Shown piece after piece: positions 51,296 to 58,485 of a stretch of 64,000 bases of DNA. The position numbers and the translations under genes are program-made. Numbering within the stretch: the stretch's first letter is position 1; each line of letters begins with the position of its first letter. Origin of the DNA: a bacterium C-53 (GTDB lineage Bacteria; Bacillota; Clostridia; Lachnospirales; Lachnospiraceae); contig RAZD01000016.1 in NCBI GenBank assembly GCA_003612525.1, positions 1 through 64,000 on the forward strand, read 5' to 3'. The notes beneath the pieces are model-generated. The model was not told the origin of the DNA. It was given only the letters and a program-made list of their open reading frames with translations, and searched no databases.

Positions 51296-51703
51296 ATGAA
51301 CAGGACGGCTTATAAGAATCAGCATTGTAGGGAACATTACGACAGGATATATTTAACGATTCCCAAAGGGGAGAAGGAGAGGATAAAAGCGGCAGCTTCC
51401 GCCCTGGGAATGTCAGTTAATGAATATCTGTACGCTTTAGTTTGTGACGACCTGGCAGCAGGGGAGAGCCGCTTAGGAAAGAAGAAACAAGGCTTTAATG
51501 AGGAACAAAAGAAAATGCTAGAGAAGTGGCAAGTACCCAGGAAGTATTATGATATGATAGAAGACTTGTCTTATACGAAGGATGAAGGCTACTTTATCTA
51601 CTTAAAAGCCGGATATGTAAACGACGTAACGGGAAGCAGGAATATACATTGCGAGAAGACAGCAGAGGTAAGAAGAATCATAGGGAAGACGCACAAGAAA
51701 TAA
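51296..51703 (+). CDS. Arc/RHH-type small regulator
   Basis: 135 residues from ATG 51296 (AAGAAGGGG upstream). Residues ~15-50 (DRIYLTIPKGEKERIKAAAS followed by ALGMSVNEYLY) form a ribbon-helix-helix. The rest is a small acidic/basic domain of unknown type. It sits beside the integrase in convergent orientation, preceded by the tandem repeats it could bind. Confidence 0.65.
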   Translation: MNRTAYKNQHCREHYDRIYLTIPKGEKERIKAAASALGMSVNEYLYALVCDDLAAGESRLGKKKQGFNEEQKKMLEKWQVPRKYYDMIEDLSYTKDEGYFIYLKAGYVNDVTGSRNIHCEKTAEVRRIIGKTHKK

Positions 51704-51727
51704 GGCAGGGCATAACCCCGCCTTAAA

Positions 51728-52780
51728 TTATATTTTGTTGATCGCGTCTAAAAGTTCTTCTATTTCAAAGTGAGTATATACCGTTTCTGTTACGCCTTGC
51801 CCTTTATGACCTACGATCTTCTTTATGATTTTATCAGATACGCCAGCAACGGTAAGCATACTTATACAGGTGTGCCGGGTATCGTGGGGGCGGTGGGACA
51901 TACCTACAGCTTCTATAAGCGGAAGCCAGTAACTATCATAATAATTTCTGTATTTGAAGTGTTCGCCTTCCGGGGTGCTTAACAGGTATTCACAGTTATT
52001 AAGGTTATACCAGTATTCAAAGAATGGGTATATTTTTTCTGATATGGGCGCGGTACGGATTCCGGCAGCGGTTTTAGCTTCTATGATCTTAAACCAGCGT
52101 TCTTCTAAATTTACATTTTCCTTTTTCAAGTCCAGCAGTTCACTTATACGGCAGCCGGAATAGATCAGCATGAGGACAACAGTATAATATATATTCGTGT
52201 CCTTAACCTTCCATATACGGCTAACTTCGGCTTTACTAAAGGGCTTCCGATCGTAGGCGTTGGGGTTGCCAGCGTTCTTTATATTCACATATTCTACTAA
52301 GTTCCTTTCCTTCGGTATAATTTCATGTATTACAGCGTATTTGTACATAAGGCTTAAGAGCGCCTTAAGCTTCCGAAGCGTCGGGTAGTTCTTCCCGGAT
52401 TCGTCAACAATCATTTGCAGATGATCTAACTTTACATCTACGAAACGCATTTTAGCGATCTTTTCACAGAGAAGCCAGGCGGCTTTATATCCCTTTACGT
52501 TAGAATCGCTTACAGTAGGGAAGTGTTCGCTACTCCAACGATCGTAAACAGTTTCAAAAGTGATCTTAGCGGCGTTCACGTCGTAAGGATTGGCGTTAAA
52601 TTCTGCTAAGGCGGTTAAGGCTTCCTTCCGGGTAGGGTAGTAACCGACGATAGTATAAAGCTGCTTCGCCTTCCCCGTTTCCGGGTTAATTTCCCAGCCT
52701 TTAGTTTTCTTTGCTACATATGGGTTACGGCGGTTGCCGGGCTGCTTATAAACAGTGCCGAAACCGTTAGGCAATTTCAT
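51728..52780 (-). CDS. int: Phage-type tyrosine integrase
   Basis: 350 residues. The arm domain (GFGTVYKQPGNRRNPYVAKK) and core domain are followed by catalytic Arg in YSGCRISELLDL, RPHDTRHTCISM (HxxR), VGHKGQGVTE and Tyr in TVYTHFEIEELL. All catalytic residues are seen. It is a phage or ICE integrase of a group different from the ICE pair upstream. No excisionase is adjacent. Confidence 0.9.
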   Translation of the reverse strand: MKLPNGFGTVYKQPGNRRNPYVAKKTKGWEINPETGKAKQLYTIVGYYPTRKEALTALAEFNANPYDVNAAKITFETVYDRWSSEHFPTVSDSNVKGYKAAWLLCEKIAKMRFVDVKLDHLQMIVDESGKNYPTLRKLKALLSLMYKYAVIHEIIPKERNLVEYVNIKNAGNPNAYDRKPFSKAEVSRIWKVKDTNIYYTVVLMLIYSGCRISELLDLKKENVNLEERWFKIIEAKTAAGIRTAPISEKIYPFFEYWYNLNNCEYLLSTPEGEHFKYRNYYDSYWLPLIEAVGMSHRPHDTRHTCISMLTVAGVSDKIIKKIVGHKGQGVTETVYTHFEIEELLDAINKI

Positions 52781-52822
52781 ATATTACACCGTCCTTTAAA
52801 AAAGGGCGCAAAAAATAAGCCC

Positions 52823-52934
52823 TTTATAAAAAGCTGGGCTTATGATATAATCTATTTGCGTGTTGATTACTTATAAGCCCTTGTTTATAGGTATCGCGTT
52901 AGCCGTTCCGGGTGGCAGCCTGGGGCGGCTTTTT
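52823..52934 (+). ncRNA. Candidate small RNA with own promoter and terminator
   Basis: TTTATA (52823-52828), a 17-bp spacer and TATAAT (52846-52851) point to a start near 52858. A strong terminator ends it: a 12-bp stem AGCCGTTCCGGG/CCTGGGGCGGCT (52901-52930, with G-T pairs) and T-run to 52934. The ~77-nt transcript holds no ORF and contains a 23-nt stretch (52876-52898) found again at 55738-55760 with one mismatch. Three ATAAGCCC copies (one inverted) surround the promoter. Confidence 0.5.
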
Positions 52935-52935
52935 G

Positions 52936-53421
52936 TTATTTCTTTTTAAAAAGTTTTGAGAAAAAACCTGTTTTGTTATTTGATTTTTCTTTGTTTTGCG
53001 GTTCTGTAATTACGGGTTCTTCTATTGCGACTTCTTCAACTACGGGCGCTGGCGGTATATAGTCCGGGTTTTTGAATGTAACAGTAATCGAACAACCGTA
53101 AGGCGTACCGTAGTAAACATCTAAATTAGGTATGTCGTGTATGTAATCATAGTTTTCGAGTAAAAAAGGTAAATCTTTCCTTGAAATGTTTCCTAATATA
53201 TCTTTTGATATTCCGACTTCTACCCTTATAGCGTCTTCGTCTTCAAATTTATACTTAACTAGGTTTACAGTTAATTCACCCTTTTTATAATCATAACCAT
53301 TAGAGCCGCGAAAACATTTAATGTCTTCTAATAGTTGCTGGCGGCTTGTTCCGTTTGGGTTGTCAAAGGTGACACCAGCAAGGCGGAAAGTCTGATTATA
53401 ATATTCGTCGTTTGTATTCAT
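52936..53421 (-). CDS. Hypothetical protein of the integrase region
   Basis: 161 residues. The body has alternating strands and charged loops (NQTFRLAGVTFDNPNGTSRQ; DEDAIRVEVGISKDILGNIS); the tail is a Glu/Pro/Val-rich linker with a basic end (FFSKLFKKK). It resembles HIRAN-like small folds at the start (RLAGVTFDNPNG-RQ), which bind DNA ends, but this is tentative. No membrane segment is seen. Confidence 0.55.
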   Translation of the reverse strand: MNTNDEYYNQTFRLAGVTFDNPNGTSRQQLLEDIKCFRGSNGYDYKKGELTVNLVKYKFEDEDAIRVEVGISKDILGNISRKDLPFLLENYDYIHDIPNLDVYYGTPYGCSITVTFKNPDYIPPAPVVEEVAIEEPVITEPQNKEKSNNKTGFFSKLFKKK

Positions 53422-53480
53422 AAAAACACCTTTCTACAAGTTTTGTACCATTGTTCTATCACGCGGAAATGTGGTAGAAC

Positions 53481-53681
53481 ATGGTAAAAATTAAGCTATG
53501 GGAAGTGCGTACAGCTAAAGGCTTAAAGCTGGAAGCAGTAGCGCTGTTAACTGGTGTAAGCAAGTCCACACTTAATAACATTGAAAACGGTAAGACTTCG
53601 CCTACGCTGGCAAACCTGGAAAAGATCGCCAGGGGCTTAGGCTGCCGTATTAGTGATCTGTACGATTCAGAATATAAGTAG
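53481..53681 (+). CDS. XRE-family small HTH regulator
   Basis: 66 residues that are almost only an HTH: LKLEAVALLTGVSKSTLNNI followed by ENGKTSPTLANLEKIARGL. The start overlaps the AT-rich region divergent from 53421. It is a single-domain Cro-like DNA binder; the target is unknown. Confidence 0.75.
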   Translation: MVKIKLWEVRTAKGLKLEAVALLTGVSKSTLNNIENGKTSPTLANLEKIARGLGCRISDLYDSEYK

Positions 53682-53816
53682 TATATCATAACAAAGCCTT
53701 ACCAGCCCGGGCAGTAAAAATATTTCCTATATCCTAGAAATCTTTTTAGGATATGAGACAAGCCGGGCGAAATCTTGTATAATGGCTAGTGTCAAAGGAA
53801 GGGGGCTTAACTATAA

Positions 53817-53915
53817 ATGCGTGAGAAGCTACACGACCTTATAGACACTATCCAGGACGAAAGATTACTTAGAAAGATATACTTTTATATCCTGGGATTG
53901 AAGGGTAGGCGTTAA
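53817..53915 (+). CDS. Micro-ORF 1 (paralogue of 54443-54556)
   Basis: 32 residues ending RLLRKIYFYILGLKGRR. A promoter is visible upstream: GAGACA (53755-53760), 17 bp, TATAAT (53778-53783), with GGAAGGGGG as ribosome site. The C-terminal block LRKIYFYILGLKG is nearly the same as in the second micro-ORF, which supports that both are translated. Confidence 0.6.
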   Translation: MREKLHDLIDTIQDERLLRKIYFYILGLKGRR

Positions 53916-53921
53916 AAGCGT

Positions 53922-54287
53922 CTATCCTTCTTTCATTTCTGAAATAATTTTCTTAAGTACGTCCCATTCATCTTCCGTAAGTTTGCATAGAGCCTTAAGA
54001 AGATTCTTTTTAAAATTATCGTCGCTGCCGGATATGCGCCCTATGTATAAGTCTAATTCTTCGTCTTCAGACATTGGGTTAAACATATCGCCCGCGCCAG
54101 TTCTAAGCCAGTTTTCGTTAACATTAAAACAGGTACTAATAAGTTTTATATGTTTCTCTGTTACGCTTCGGTTTCCGTTTTCAATGGAAGATATTCCCGA
54201 CTTAGAAAGCCCTATTGTTTCGCCTAATTTTTCCTGGCTAATGCCTAAATGTTCCCTTAAGCGCTTAATTCTTTCGTTGGCGTTCAA
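53922..54287 (-). CDS. CI-like phage repressor (XRE)
   Basis: 121 residues with an N-terminal HTH (EHLGISQEKLGETIGLSKSG then ISSIENGNRS) and a C-terminal helical multimerisation part. There is no LexA-type protease domain, so induction would not be by RecA self-cleavage. It is divergent from the early genes, with operators between. Confidence 0.8.
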   Translation of the reverse strand: MNANERIKRLREHLGISQEKLGETIGLSKSGISSIENGNRSVTEKHIKLISTCFNVNENWLRTGAGDMFNPMSEDEELDLYIGRISGSDDNFKKNLLKALCKLTEDEWDVLKKIISEMKEG

Positions 54288-54311
54288 ACTGATACCCCCT
54301 TTCTAAAACCT

Positions 54312-54403
54312 AGTATATTATAAAAAGTTCTGTTTGTAAACAAAAACATAAAATAAGTGTTGACAAAGTTCTGTTTGTGGAATATTATAAATACAGACAG
54401 AAC
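54312..54403. promoter_or_regulatory. Lambda-like switch: divergent promoters and three operators
   Basis: Rightward TTGACA (54360-54365), 17 bp, TATTAT (54383-54388). Leftward -35 TTTACA (54335-54340, minus) and -10 TATACT (54312-54317, minus), 17 bp. AAAGTTCTGTTTGT is repeated at 54324-54337 and 54365-54378 (41 bp apart), with an inverted near-copy ACAGACAGAAC at 54393-54403. Each overlaps a promoter. Confidence 0.8.
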
Positions 54404-54442
54404 AGAGAAGAATACAAACACAACGAAAGAGAGGTTAGGAAA

Positions 54443-54556
54443 ATGGATAAAGAACGGATAAAAAGGGCTTTACATAGTTTCATTGACAAAATGGACTATA
54501 GATTACAGAAAAAAGTATATTTTTATATTTTGGGATTGACAGGAAAAGAAGAATAA
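54443..54556 (+). CDS. Micro-ORF 2, first early gene (paralogue of 53817-53915)
   Basis: 37 residues, MDKERIKRALHSFIDKMDYR then LQKKVYFYILGLTGKEE, with GAGAGGTTAGGA upstream. It is the first gene after the rightward promoter. The shared R-L-K-YFYILGL block with micro-ORF 1 suggests a small regulator or membrane-active peptide. Confidence 0.65.
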   Translation: MDKERIKRALHSFIDKMDYRLQKKVYFYILGLTGKEE

Positions 54557-54580
54557 AGACCAGGGCGGCAGCAGTCCGCC
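54555..54580 (+). repeat. 26-nt repeat with hairpin, copy 1
   Basis: AAAGACCAGGGCGGCAGCAG continuing TCCGCC. It holds the stem GGCGG/CCGCC with loop CAGCAGT. Copy 2 at 55371-55396 differs at one base. Confidence 0.65.
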
Positions 54581-54586
54581 AAGTAA

Positions 54587-54651
54587 GCGTCCTTAATTCA
54601 GTGGTAGAAACGCATTACGCGGAGGGCGCTGGTTCGATTCCAGCAGGGCGC
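54587..54651 (+). ncRNA. tRNA-like sequence, no usable anticodon
   Basis: A 65-nt stretch with a 7-bp acceptor pair (GCGTCCT 54587-54593, AGGGCGC 54645-54651, one G-T), a D-arm-like TTCAGTGGTAGAA and a perfect T-arm GCTGGTTCGATTCCAGC (54628-54644). The middle is about seven bases short, leaving only CGC-ATTAC-GCG, so it cannot decode normally. 54657-54900 shows another stem (GCAAGG/CCTTGC) and no gene. Confidence 0.6.
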
Positions 54652-54901
54652 ATTAGAAGCAAGGGCGGCAACCTTGCGGCAGATATAGCAAGCGAATAGC
54701 TGTATTTGTATATCGTGCAAAAATAGCGGCGGTCATACCAGCTATAGAGTATGTGGACGGTCAACAGGTTTTTAAGCAGCTTTTTTAATGAGAAAAAGCG
54801 CCTACACGATAAAATTATGCCGGAATAGGAGTAAGCAGAGAATGAGAGAAGCGCGACAACGCGCCCCGCCCTGGGAGAAGGCAGAAAGAGAGGTTAGAAA
54901 C

Positions 54902-55045
54902 ATGGCAGAAAACAAAAAAGAAGCTACCGAAAGGCTTCGGCAGCTTGCAAACAGTGATTTTAATAATGATGAGGTGGAAATAAGCGTAAGCTATGACATT
55001 TGCTTATCAAAAATGGATACAAGCTTATTGATCGTAAATAAGTAG
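54902..55045 (+). CDS. Short early protein
   Basis: 47 residues (MAENKKEATERLRQLANSDF...) with GAGAGGTTAGAA upstream, the same kind of ribosome site as micro-ORF 2. It is helical, then a short strand. Its end overlaps the convergent gene by about 55 bases. No family is known to me. Confidence 0.5.
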   Translation: MAENKKEATERLRQLANSDFNNDEVEISVSYDICLSKMDTSLLIVNK

Positions 55046-55317
55046 CCCGTACATTTCTTCTTTGTTTCTGTATCTGTTTCAAGTTCGCCCTGGTTAATCA
55101 GTTGTGCGGCGTGAAGGGAAGCATAGATAACGCGAAATTCATTAGGGGCTATATCGGTACGGCGCTTAATAAGCTTTTCGCCAGCCGATCGACAGCATTG
55201 TAAGTTAATAGCTGCCTGGGCTTCCGTTTCTTCCAGTTCAAGAGACGGGAAGACAGTAAGGGTAAAAAGTATAACTTCAATATCGGAATCAGAAAAAGAA
55301 TAAGAAATGTGTTTCAT
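54991..55317 (-). CDS. Hypothetical minus-strand protein
   Basis: 108 residues, MKHISYSFSDSDIEVILFTL..., mainly helical and slightly acidic. It is on the minus strand among plus-strand early genes, with AAGGGGG before ATG 55317. No family is recognised. The long convergent overlap with 54902-55045 is unusual. Confidence 0.5.
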   Translation of the reverse strand: MKHISYSFSDSDIEVILFTLTVFPSLELEETEAQAAINLQCCRSAGEKLIKRRTDIAPNEFRVIYASLHAAQLINQGELETDTETKKKCTGYLFTINKLVSIFDKQMS

Positions 55318-55370
55318 GGTAAACCCCCTTAAGCAATTTTTTAAATTATAGCACAGAAGGGCGGAAATAG

Positions 55371-55396
55371 AAAGACTAGGGCGGCAGCAGTCCGCC
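55371..55396 (+). repeat. 26-nt repeat with hairpin, copy 2
   Basis: AAAGACTAGGGCGGCAGCAG continuing TCCGCC, one mismatch to 54555-54580. Both copies lie just before small early genes and both are followed about 20-25 bases on by CAGTGGTAG. Confidence 0.65.
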
Positions 55397-55482
55397 CGGC
55401 GTAATGCAGCCTACCAGTGGTAGCCAGTCCTAAGCCTGGGGAAATGCAGAAGGCGAAAGAATACATAGAAAGGAGGGATAGA

Positions 55483-55710
55483 TTGAGGGATAACAACATA
55501 AAGCCAGTGGAAGCGGCGGATATATTAGGCGTATCGCCGCAGTTTGTCCGCGTGGCTATGCAGTTGGGGCAGCTTCCTATAGGCGTTGCTATTAAGCTTC
55601 CTGGTTCAACAGAGTTTACATACCAAATAAGCGACAACCTGTTACAAGAAAGGACTTCTAAGAACGTCCAGGAAGAAATACGCCGGATACGGGAACGGAA
55701 CAAAAGATAA
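55483..55710 (+). CDS. Small HTH (excisionase/MerR-like) protein
   Basis: 75 residues from TTG 55483 (AAAGGAGGGA upstream). The HTH is IKPVEAADILGVSPQFVRVA and the wing MQLGQLPIGVAIKLPGSTEF, followed by a basic tail. It is similar in plan to phage excisionases and could serve the integrase at 51728. The longer ATG frame from 55417 lacks a ribosome site. Confidence 0.65.
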   Translation: MRDNNIKPVEAADILGVSPQFVRVAMQLGQLPIGVAIKLPGSTEFTYQISDNLLQERTSKNVQEEIRRIRERNKR

Positions 55711-55737
55711 AAGGATTGTGGCAGCAGTCCAAAGAAA

Positions 55738-55760
55738 AGCCCTTGTTTAGAGGTATCGCG
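55738..55760 (+). repeat. Second copy of the 23-nt small-RNA motif
   Basis: AGCCCTTGTTTAGAGGTATC continuing GCG, matching 52876-52898 with one mismatch. It ends two bases before the next gene's ATG and includes its presumed ribosome site (AGAGG). Confidence 0.65.
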
Positions 55761-55762
55761 GA

Positions 55763-55894
55763 ATGATCTTTATAAAGGTAATTGCAATAGTGGCAGTAGC
55801 GGCAGCGGTGGCAATAGTCGCAGCGGCAGCAGTAGGGACGGTGATAACAACAGCGGTTATTAACTGGTTCTTCCGGGAAGGTGGCAGCGGTTGA
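55763..55894 (+). CDS. Small membrane protein
   Basis: 43 residues. Residues 3-33 are one long hydrophobic Ala/Val/Ile helix, then WFFREGGSG. ATG 55763 follows the repeat copy directly. Size and shape suit a holin-like or regulatory membrane peptide, but nothing proves a role. Confidence 0.55.
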   Translation: MIFIKVIAIVAVAAAVAIVAAAAVGTVITTAVINWFFREGGSG

Positions 55895-56166
55895 AAGGAG
55901 AGTACAGAGAGATAAGCGCTGATCTTTTAGCCCTGGCACATGGTAACGCATGGAGTATTGAAAACATGGAAGCACACGAAGCGGGCGGACGATCGGTAGA
56001 CTACATAGGCAGCAGGACGGAAGGAAATATAGTTTACGACTATTACCGGGACAGTGCCGGGGCGTTTTGGTATCAGAACCGGGCAATAATAAATGGGGAA
56101 ATAGTCAGCATGGAAAAATATATTTTCGGGCATGAGGTAAGCAGAAACCGGGCGCAGAAATGGTAG
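55891..56166 (+). CDS. Hypothetical early protein
   Basis: 91 residues from TTG 55891, overlapping the preceding TGA (TTGA). A compact alpha/beta protein with many aromatics (DYIGSRTEGNIVYDYYRDSA). No family is recognised. The coupling to the membrane peptide is clear. Confidence 0.55.
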   Translation: MKGEYREISADLLALAHGNAWSIENMEAHEAGGRSVDYIGSRTEGNIVYDYYRDSAGAFWYQNRAIINGEIVSMEKYIFGHEVSRNRAQKW

Positions 56167-56181
56167 AAAGGAAAGTAGACA

Positions 56182-56436
56182 ATGAGGAAATTTGTAGTAG
56201 AAGTAGAGACAGCCGGAAGGCGGCAGACAAGGTTAGTACCAGCAAAGGACGAAGCGACAGCGCGCCGGAACTGTACTACGGATAAGTCTAAAGTTGTTTC
56301 CTGTGTGCCGTACACAGGGCAGAAGGTAGAGGTAAGCGGACAATTTGACGACAGCGAAGGGGAACGGCTTACGCGCGGCTTCCTGGCGGCGAACAGACGG
56401 AAGAAAGGGGGTTACACAATATGGCAGCAGCAGTAG
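56182..56436 (+). CDS. Hypothetical early protein
   Basis: 84 basic residues, MRKFVVEVETAGRRQTRLVP..., with GAAAGGAAAG upstream. The N-terminal strand-rich part resembles small nucleic-acid-binding folds, but no motif proves this. It overlaps the next gene by 16 bases. Confidence 0.55.
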   Translation: MRKFVVEVETAGRRQTRLVPAKDEATARRNCTTDKSKVVSCVPYTGQKVEVSGQFDDSEGERLTRGFLAANRRKKGGYTIWQQQ

Positions 56437-56603
56437 AAAGCTTAGAGCGTAAGAAAGCAAGGGTAGAAGAAGCAAACGCTTTATTAAGCCAGTTGGACGA
56501 AGTAACACAAAAGGCGGTATATATCGCTACGAATATGTTTTTAGCGAAGAAGGACACCGTAACAGCAGACAACAGCAAAGGGGGCGTAGGAAATGGCTTT
56601 TAA
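56421..56603 (+). CDS. Hypothetical coiled-coil early protein
   Basis: 60 residues. A helical, Glu/Lys/Ala-rich segment (SLERKKARVEEANALLSQLD) and a second helix (QKAVYIATNMFLAKKD). Starts inside the previous gene with AAAGGGGG upstream. Function unknown. Confidence 0.5.
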   Translation: MAAAVESLERKKARVEEANALLSQLDEVTQKAVYIATNMFLAKKDTVTADNSKGGVGNGF

Positions 56604-56799
56604 GATATTCTTAGCCCTTATTGTCGTCCTGGCGCTGCTTACGGCGATCGGGGCAAACGTACAGGAAAATAAGCGGCTGGCGGTGGCGGTGGCGATCACA
56701 GCGCTTATAGTCCTGGCGGTAGTGTTCTTACAGGGAGAGAGCAGGGAAGCACTGGAAGTGGGACAGGTTACGGCAGATCAGATAGAAGGGAGTGTATAA
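56593..56799 (+). CDS. Small two-helix membrane protein
   Basis: 68 residues with two membrane helices (about 3-20 and 29-46) joined by a short charged loop, and an acidic tail. It overlaps its neighbour's end by 11 bases, with GGGGGCG upstream. Function unknown. Confidence 0.55.
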   Translation: MAFKIFLALIVVLALLTAIGANVQENKRLAVAVAITALIVLAVVFLQGESREALEVGQVTADQIEGSV

Positions 56800-56802
56800 C
56801 AA

Positions 56803-57468
56803 ATGAATGAAGCAAATAATTATATTCTGCTTTTCGGTGAGCCTGTAGACTATCCGCAGCAGGTAAGCGTAGACAGGCAGGGGAAAGCCTATTACAAGTT
56901 CAACATGGCAGTAGAACGGGGAAGCGGAATTATTGACATTTTACCGATCGTAGTAGAAGAAGACACAGCGGCATATAACACACTGGCGGACATTGACGAA
57001 AAAGGCGAGATTGTAGGCGCACAACTTGTTATTAAGGGCGAAGTCAGAACCAGGAACTTAAAAGGGAAGGATAGCGGAAAGCTGGATATTTCCGTCAGGG
57101 CTTTTGAGATCACAGAAGACGACAACTACAAAGGCATTACAAACCGGGTAATTATTACCGGGCATATATGCAAAGAGATACCGACCAGGACAACGCCGCG
57201 CGGCTTCACTATAGCGGACGTTACCTTAGCAGTAAACCGGGGAGATGGGAGTGATTTAAGCGATTATATACCGTCTGTCATGTGGAACAGCACAGCAACC
57301 AGGGCAAGTAAGAAGTTGCGCGTAGGGGACGTTGTAGAAGCCATAGGACGCTTACAGAGCCGCGAATACATAAAAGACTTAGGGGACGGGGAAAAGGAGC
57401 CTAGAACGTGCTACGAACTGTCCGTAAGCAAGTACGAAAGACTTAAGACAAGTGAAGTATCAGCTTAA
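56803..57468 (+). CDS. ssb: Single-stranded DNA-binding protein, two OB folds
   Basis: 221 residues. The first half (YILLFGEPVDYPQQVSVDRQ to KLDISVRAFEI) and the second (NRVIITGHICKEIPTRTTPR, FTIADVTLAVNRGDGSDLSD, SVMWNSTATRAS) each look like an SSB OB fold; the second is the more typical. The acidic Ssb tail (DDIPF) is missing. GAAGGGAG precedes ATG 56803. It should coat single strands made by the Rep encoded next. Confidence 0.8.
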   Translation: MNEANNYILLFGEPVDYPQQVSVDRQGKAYYKFNMAVERGSGIIDILPIVVEEDTAAYNTLADIDEKGEIVGAQLVIKGEVRTRNLKGKDSGKLDISVRAFEITEDDNYKGITNRVIITGHICKEIPTRTTPRGFTIADVTLAVNRGDGSDLSDYIPSVMWNSTATRASKKLRVGDVVEAIGRLQSREYIKDLGDGEKEPRTCYELSVSKYERLKTSEVSA

Positions 57469-57520
57469 CAGCGATACGGAATATATACACCCGACGGCAG
57501 CCACAAAAGGACGAAAAAAC

Positions 57521-57608
57521 AGCCGCTAGATTATCGGGAAATAACCTAGCGGCTTCGCCGTACATTCAAGTACTTACTTACATAAATAGTATACCAAAAT
57601 GTACGGCG
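57521..57608 (+). other. Candidate replication origin (dso) upstream of rep
   Basis: Two nested inverted-repeat pairs: AGCCGCTAG/CTAGCGGCT (57521-57529, 57546-57554), extended by TTAT/ATAA with a CGGGAA loop, and CGCCGTACATT/AATGTACGGCG (57556-57566, 57598-57608) around an AT-rich spacer. The 225-bp gap has no gene and lies directly before the HUH Rep gene. Confidence 0.55.
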
Positions 57609-57693
57609 GAAGTCAATGAAAAACACGCATTTTTCAAGGGTTTTCCGCCTTTTTATGGCTTGATTAAAGTATTAACTATAGGGTTGGTGGGGT

Positions 57694-58485
57694 ATGCCGT
57701 ACATTATAGAGATCGTTAAGGCAGGACAGACGGTAGAGGTATTAAAGTACTATAGCAGCAGGTATAACAAGAAGGGTATAGGAAGGGGAGATAGGAAAGA
57801 GTTAACGACAGAGAAACAAAGGAAGGTAAATAAGAGAGCAGCAGAGAAAAAACTAAGAAGGCTGATTAACGAGAACTTCCAAGAAGGGGACACGCATTTA
57901 GTACTTGACTATAAGTTAAGCGAACGTCCAACAGGGCGGGAAGGCATGAGGGCAGACGCGGACGACTTCTTAAAGGAAATGCGGAAGCTGTATAAGTCCC
58001 TGGGGATACCATTTAAGTATATTCATGTAATGGAGATCGGAAAGAAGGGTGCGCTGCATCACCACTTAGTTATAAATACACCCGAAGGAGTAAGTCAGCG
58101 GGCAATAACAAAAGCCTGGAAGGGAAGGGGACGGACACACTTTAACCCCCTGGACGATACCGGGCAGTATGCAAGGTTAGCCGCCTATTTGATTAAACAA
58201 AGCGACGGAATGTTAAAAGAGCCGGACGCGCTACAGGGTAAACGCTGGAATAGTTCTAAGAACCTAAGAAAACCGACAGTTATAAGAAAAGAGCCTATAA
58301 AAGACCGGGGTTGGTACAACAGAGTAGCAAAGATTCCTAAGAAACTGGCAGATTCATATTATTTGGATGGCGACAGTATACAGGAAGGCATACACGAAAG
58401 GACGGGCTACACATTCTTTTCTTATACGTTCGTAAGGATAAATCAAACATGGAAGGAAACGGAAATAGAATGGGAAAAACTTTAG
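57694..58485 (+). CDS. HUH-type replication initiator (Rep)
   Basis: 263 residues. The metal motif is GALHHHLVIN near residue 120, and the likely catalytic tyrosine lies in YARLAAYLIKQSDG near 160. A basic N terminus precedes these. This fits rolling-circle Rep proteins of plasmids and phages that nick the origin and stay bound to the 5' end. ATG 57694 has GGTGGGG upstream. The SSB upstream and the inverted repeats between support the role. Confidence 0.75.
   Translation: MPYIIEIVKAGQTVEVLKYYSSRYNKKGIGRGDRKELTTEKQRKVNKRAAEKKLRRLINENFQEGDTHLVLDYKLSERPTGREGMRADADDFLKEMRKLYKSLGIPFKYIHVMEIGKKGALHHHLVINTPEGVSQRAITKAWKGRGRTHFNPLDDTGQYARLAAYLIKQSDGMLKEPDALQGKRWNSSKNLRKPTVIRKEPIKDRGWYNRVAKIPKKLADSYYLDGDSIQEGIHERTGYTFFSYTFVRINQTWKETEIEWEKL

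Noticed and set aside
54587-54651. Calling the tRNA-like sequence a functional tRNA
   Set aside because: No standard anticodon loop can be formed; it is about seven bases short in the middle.
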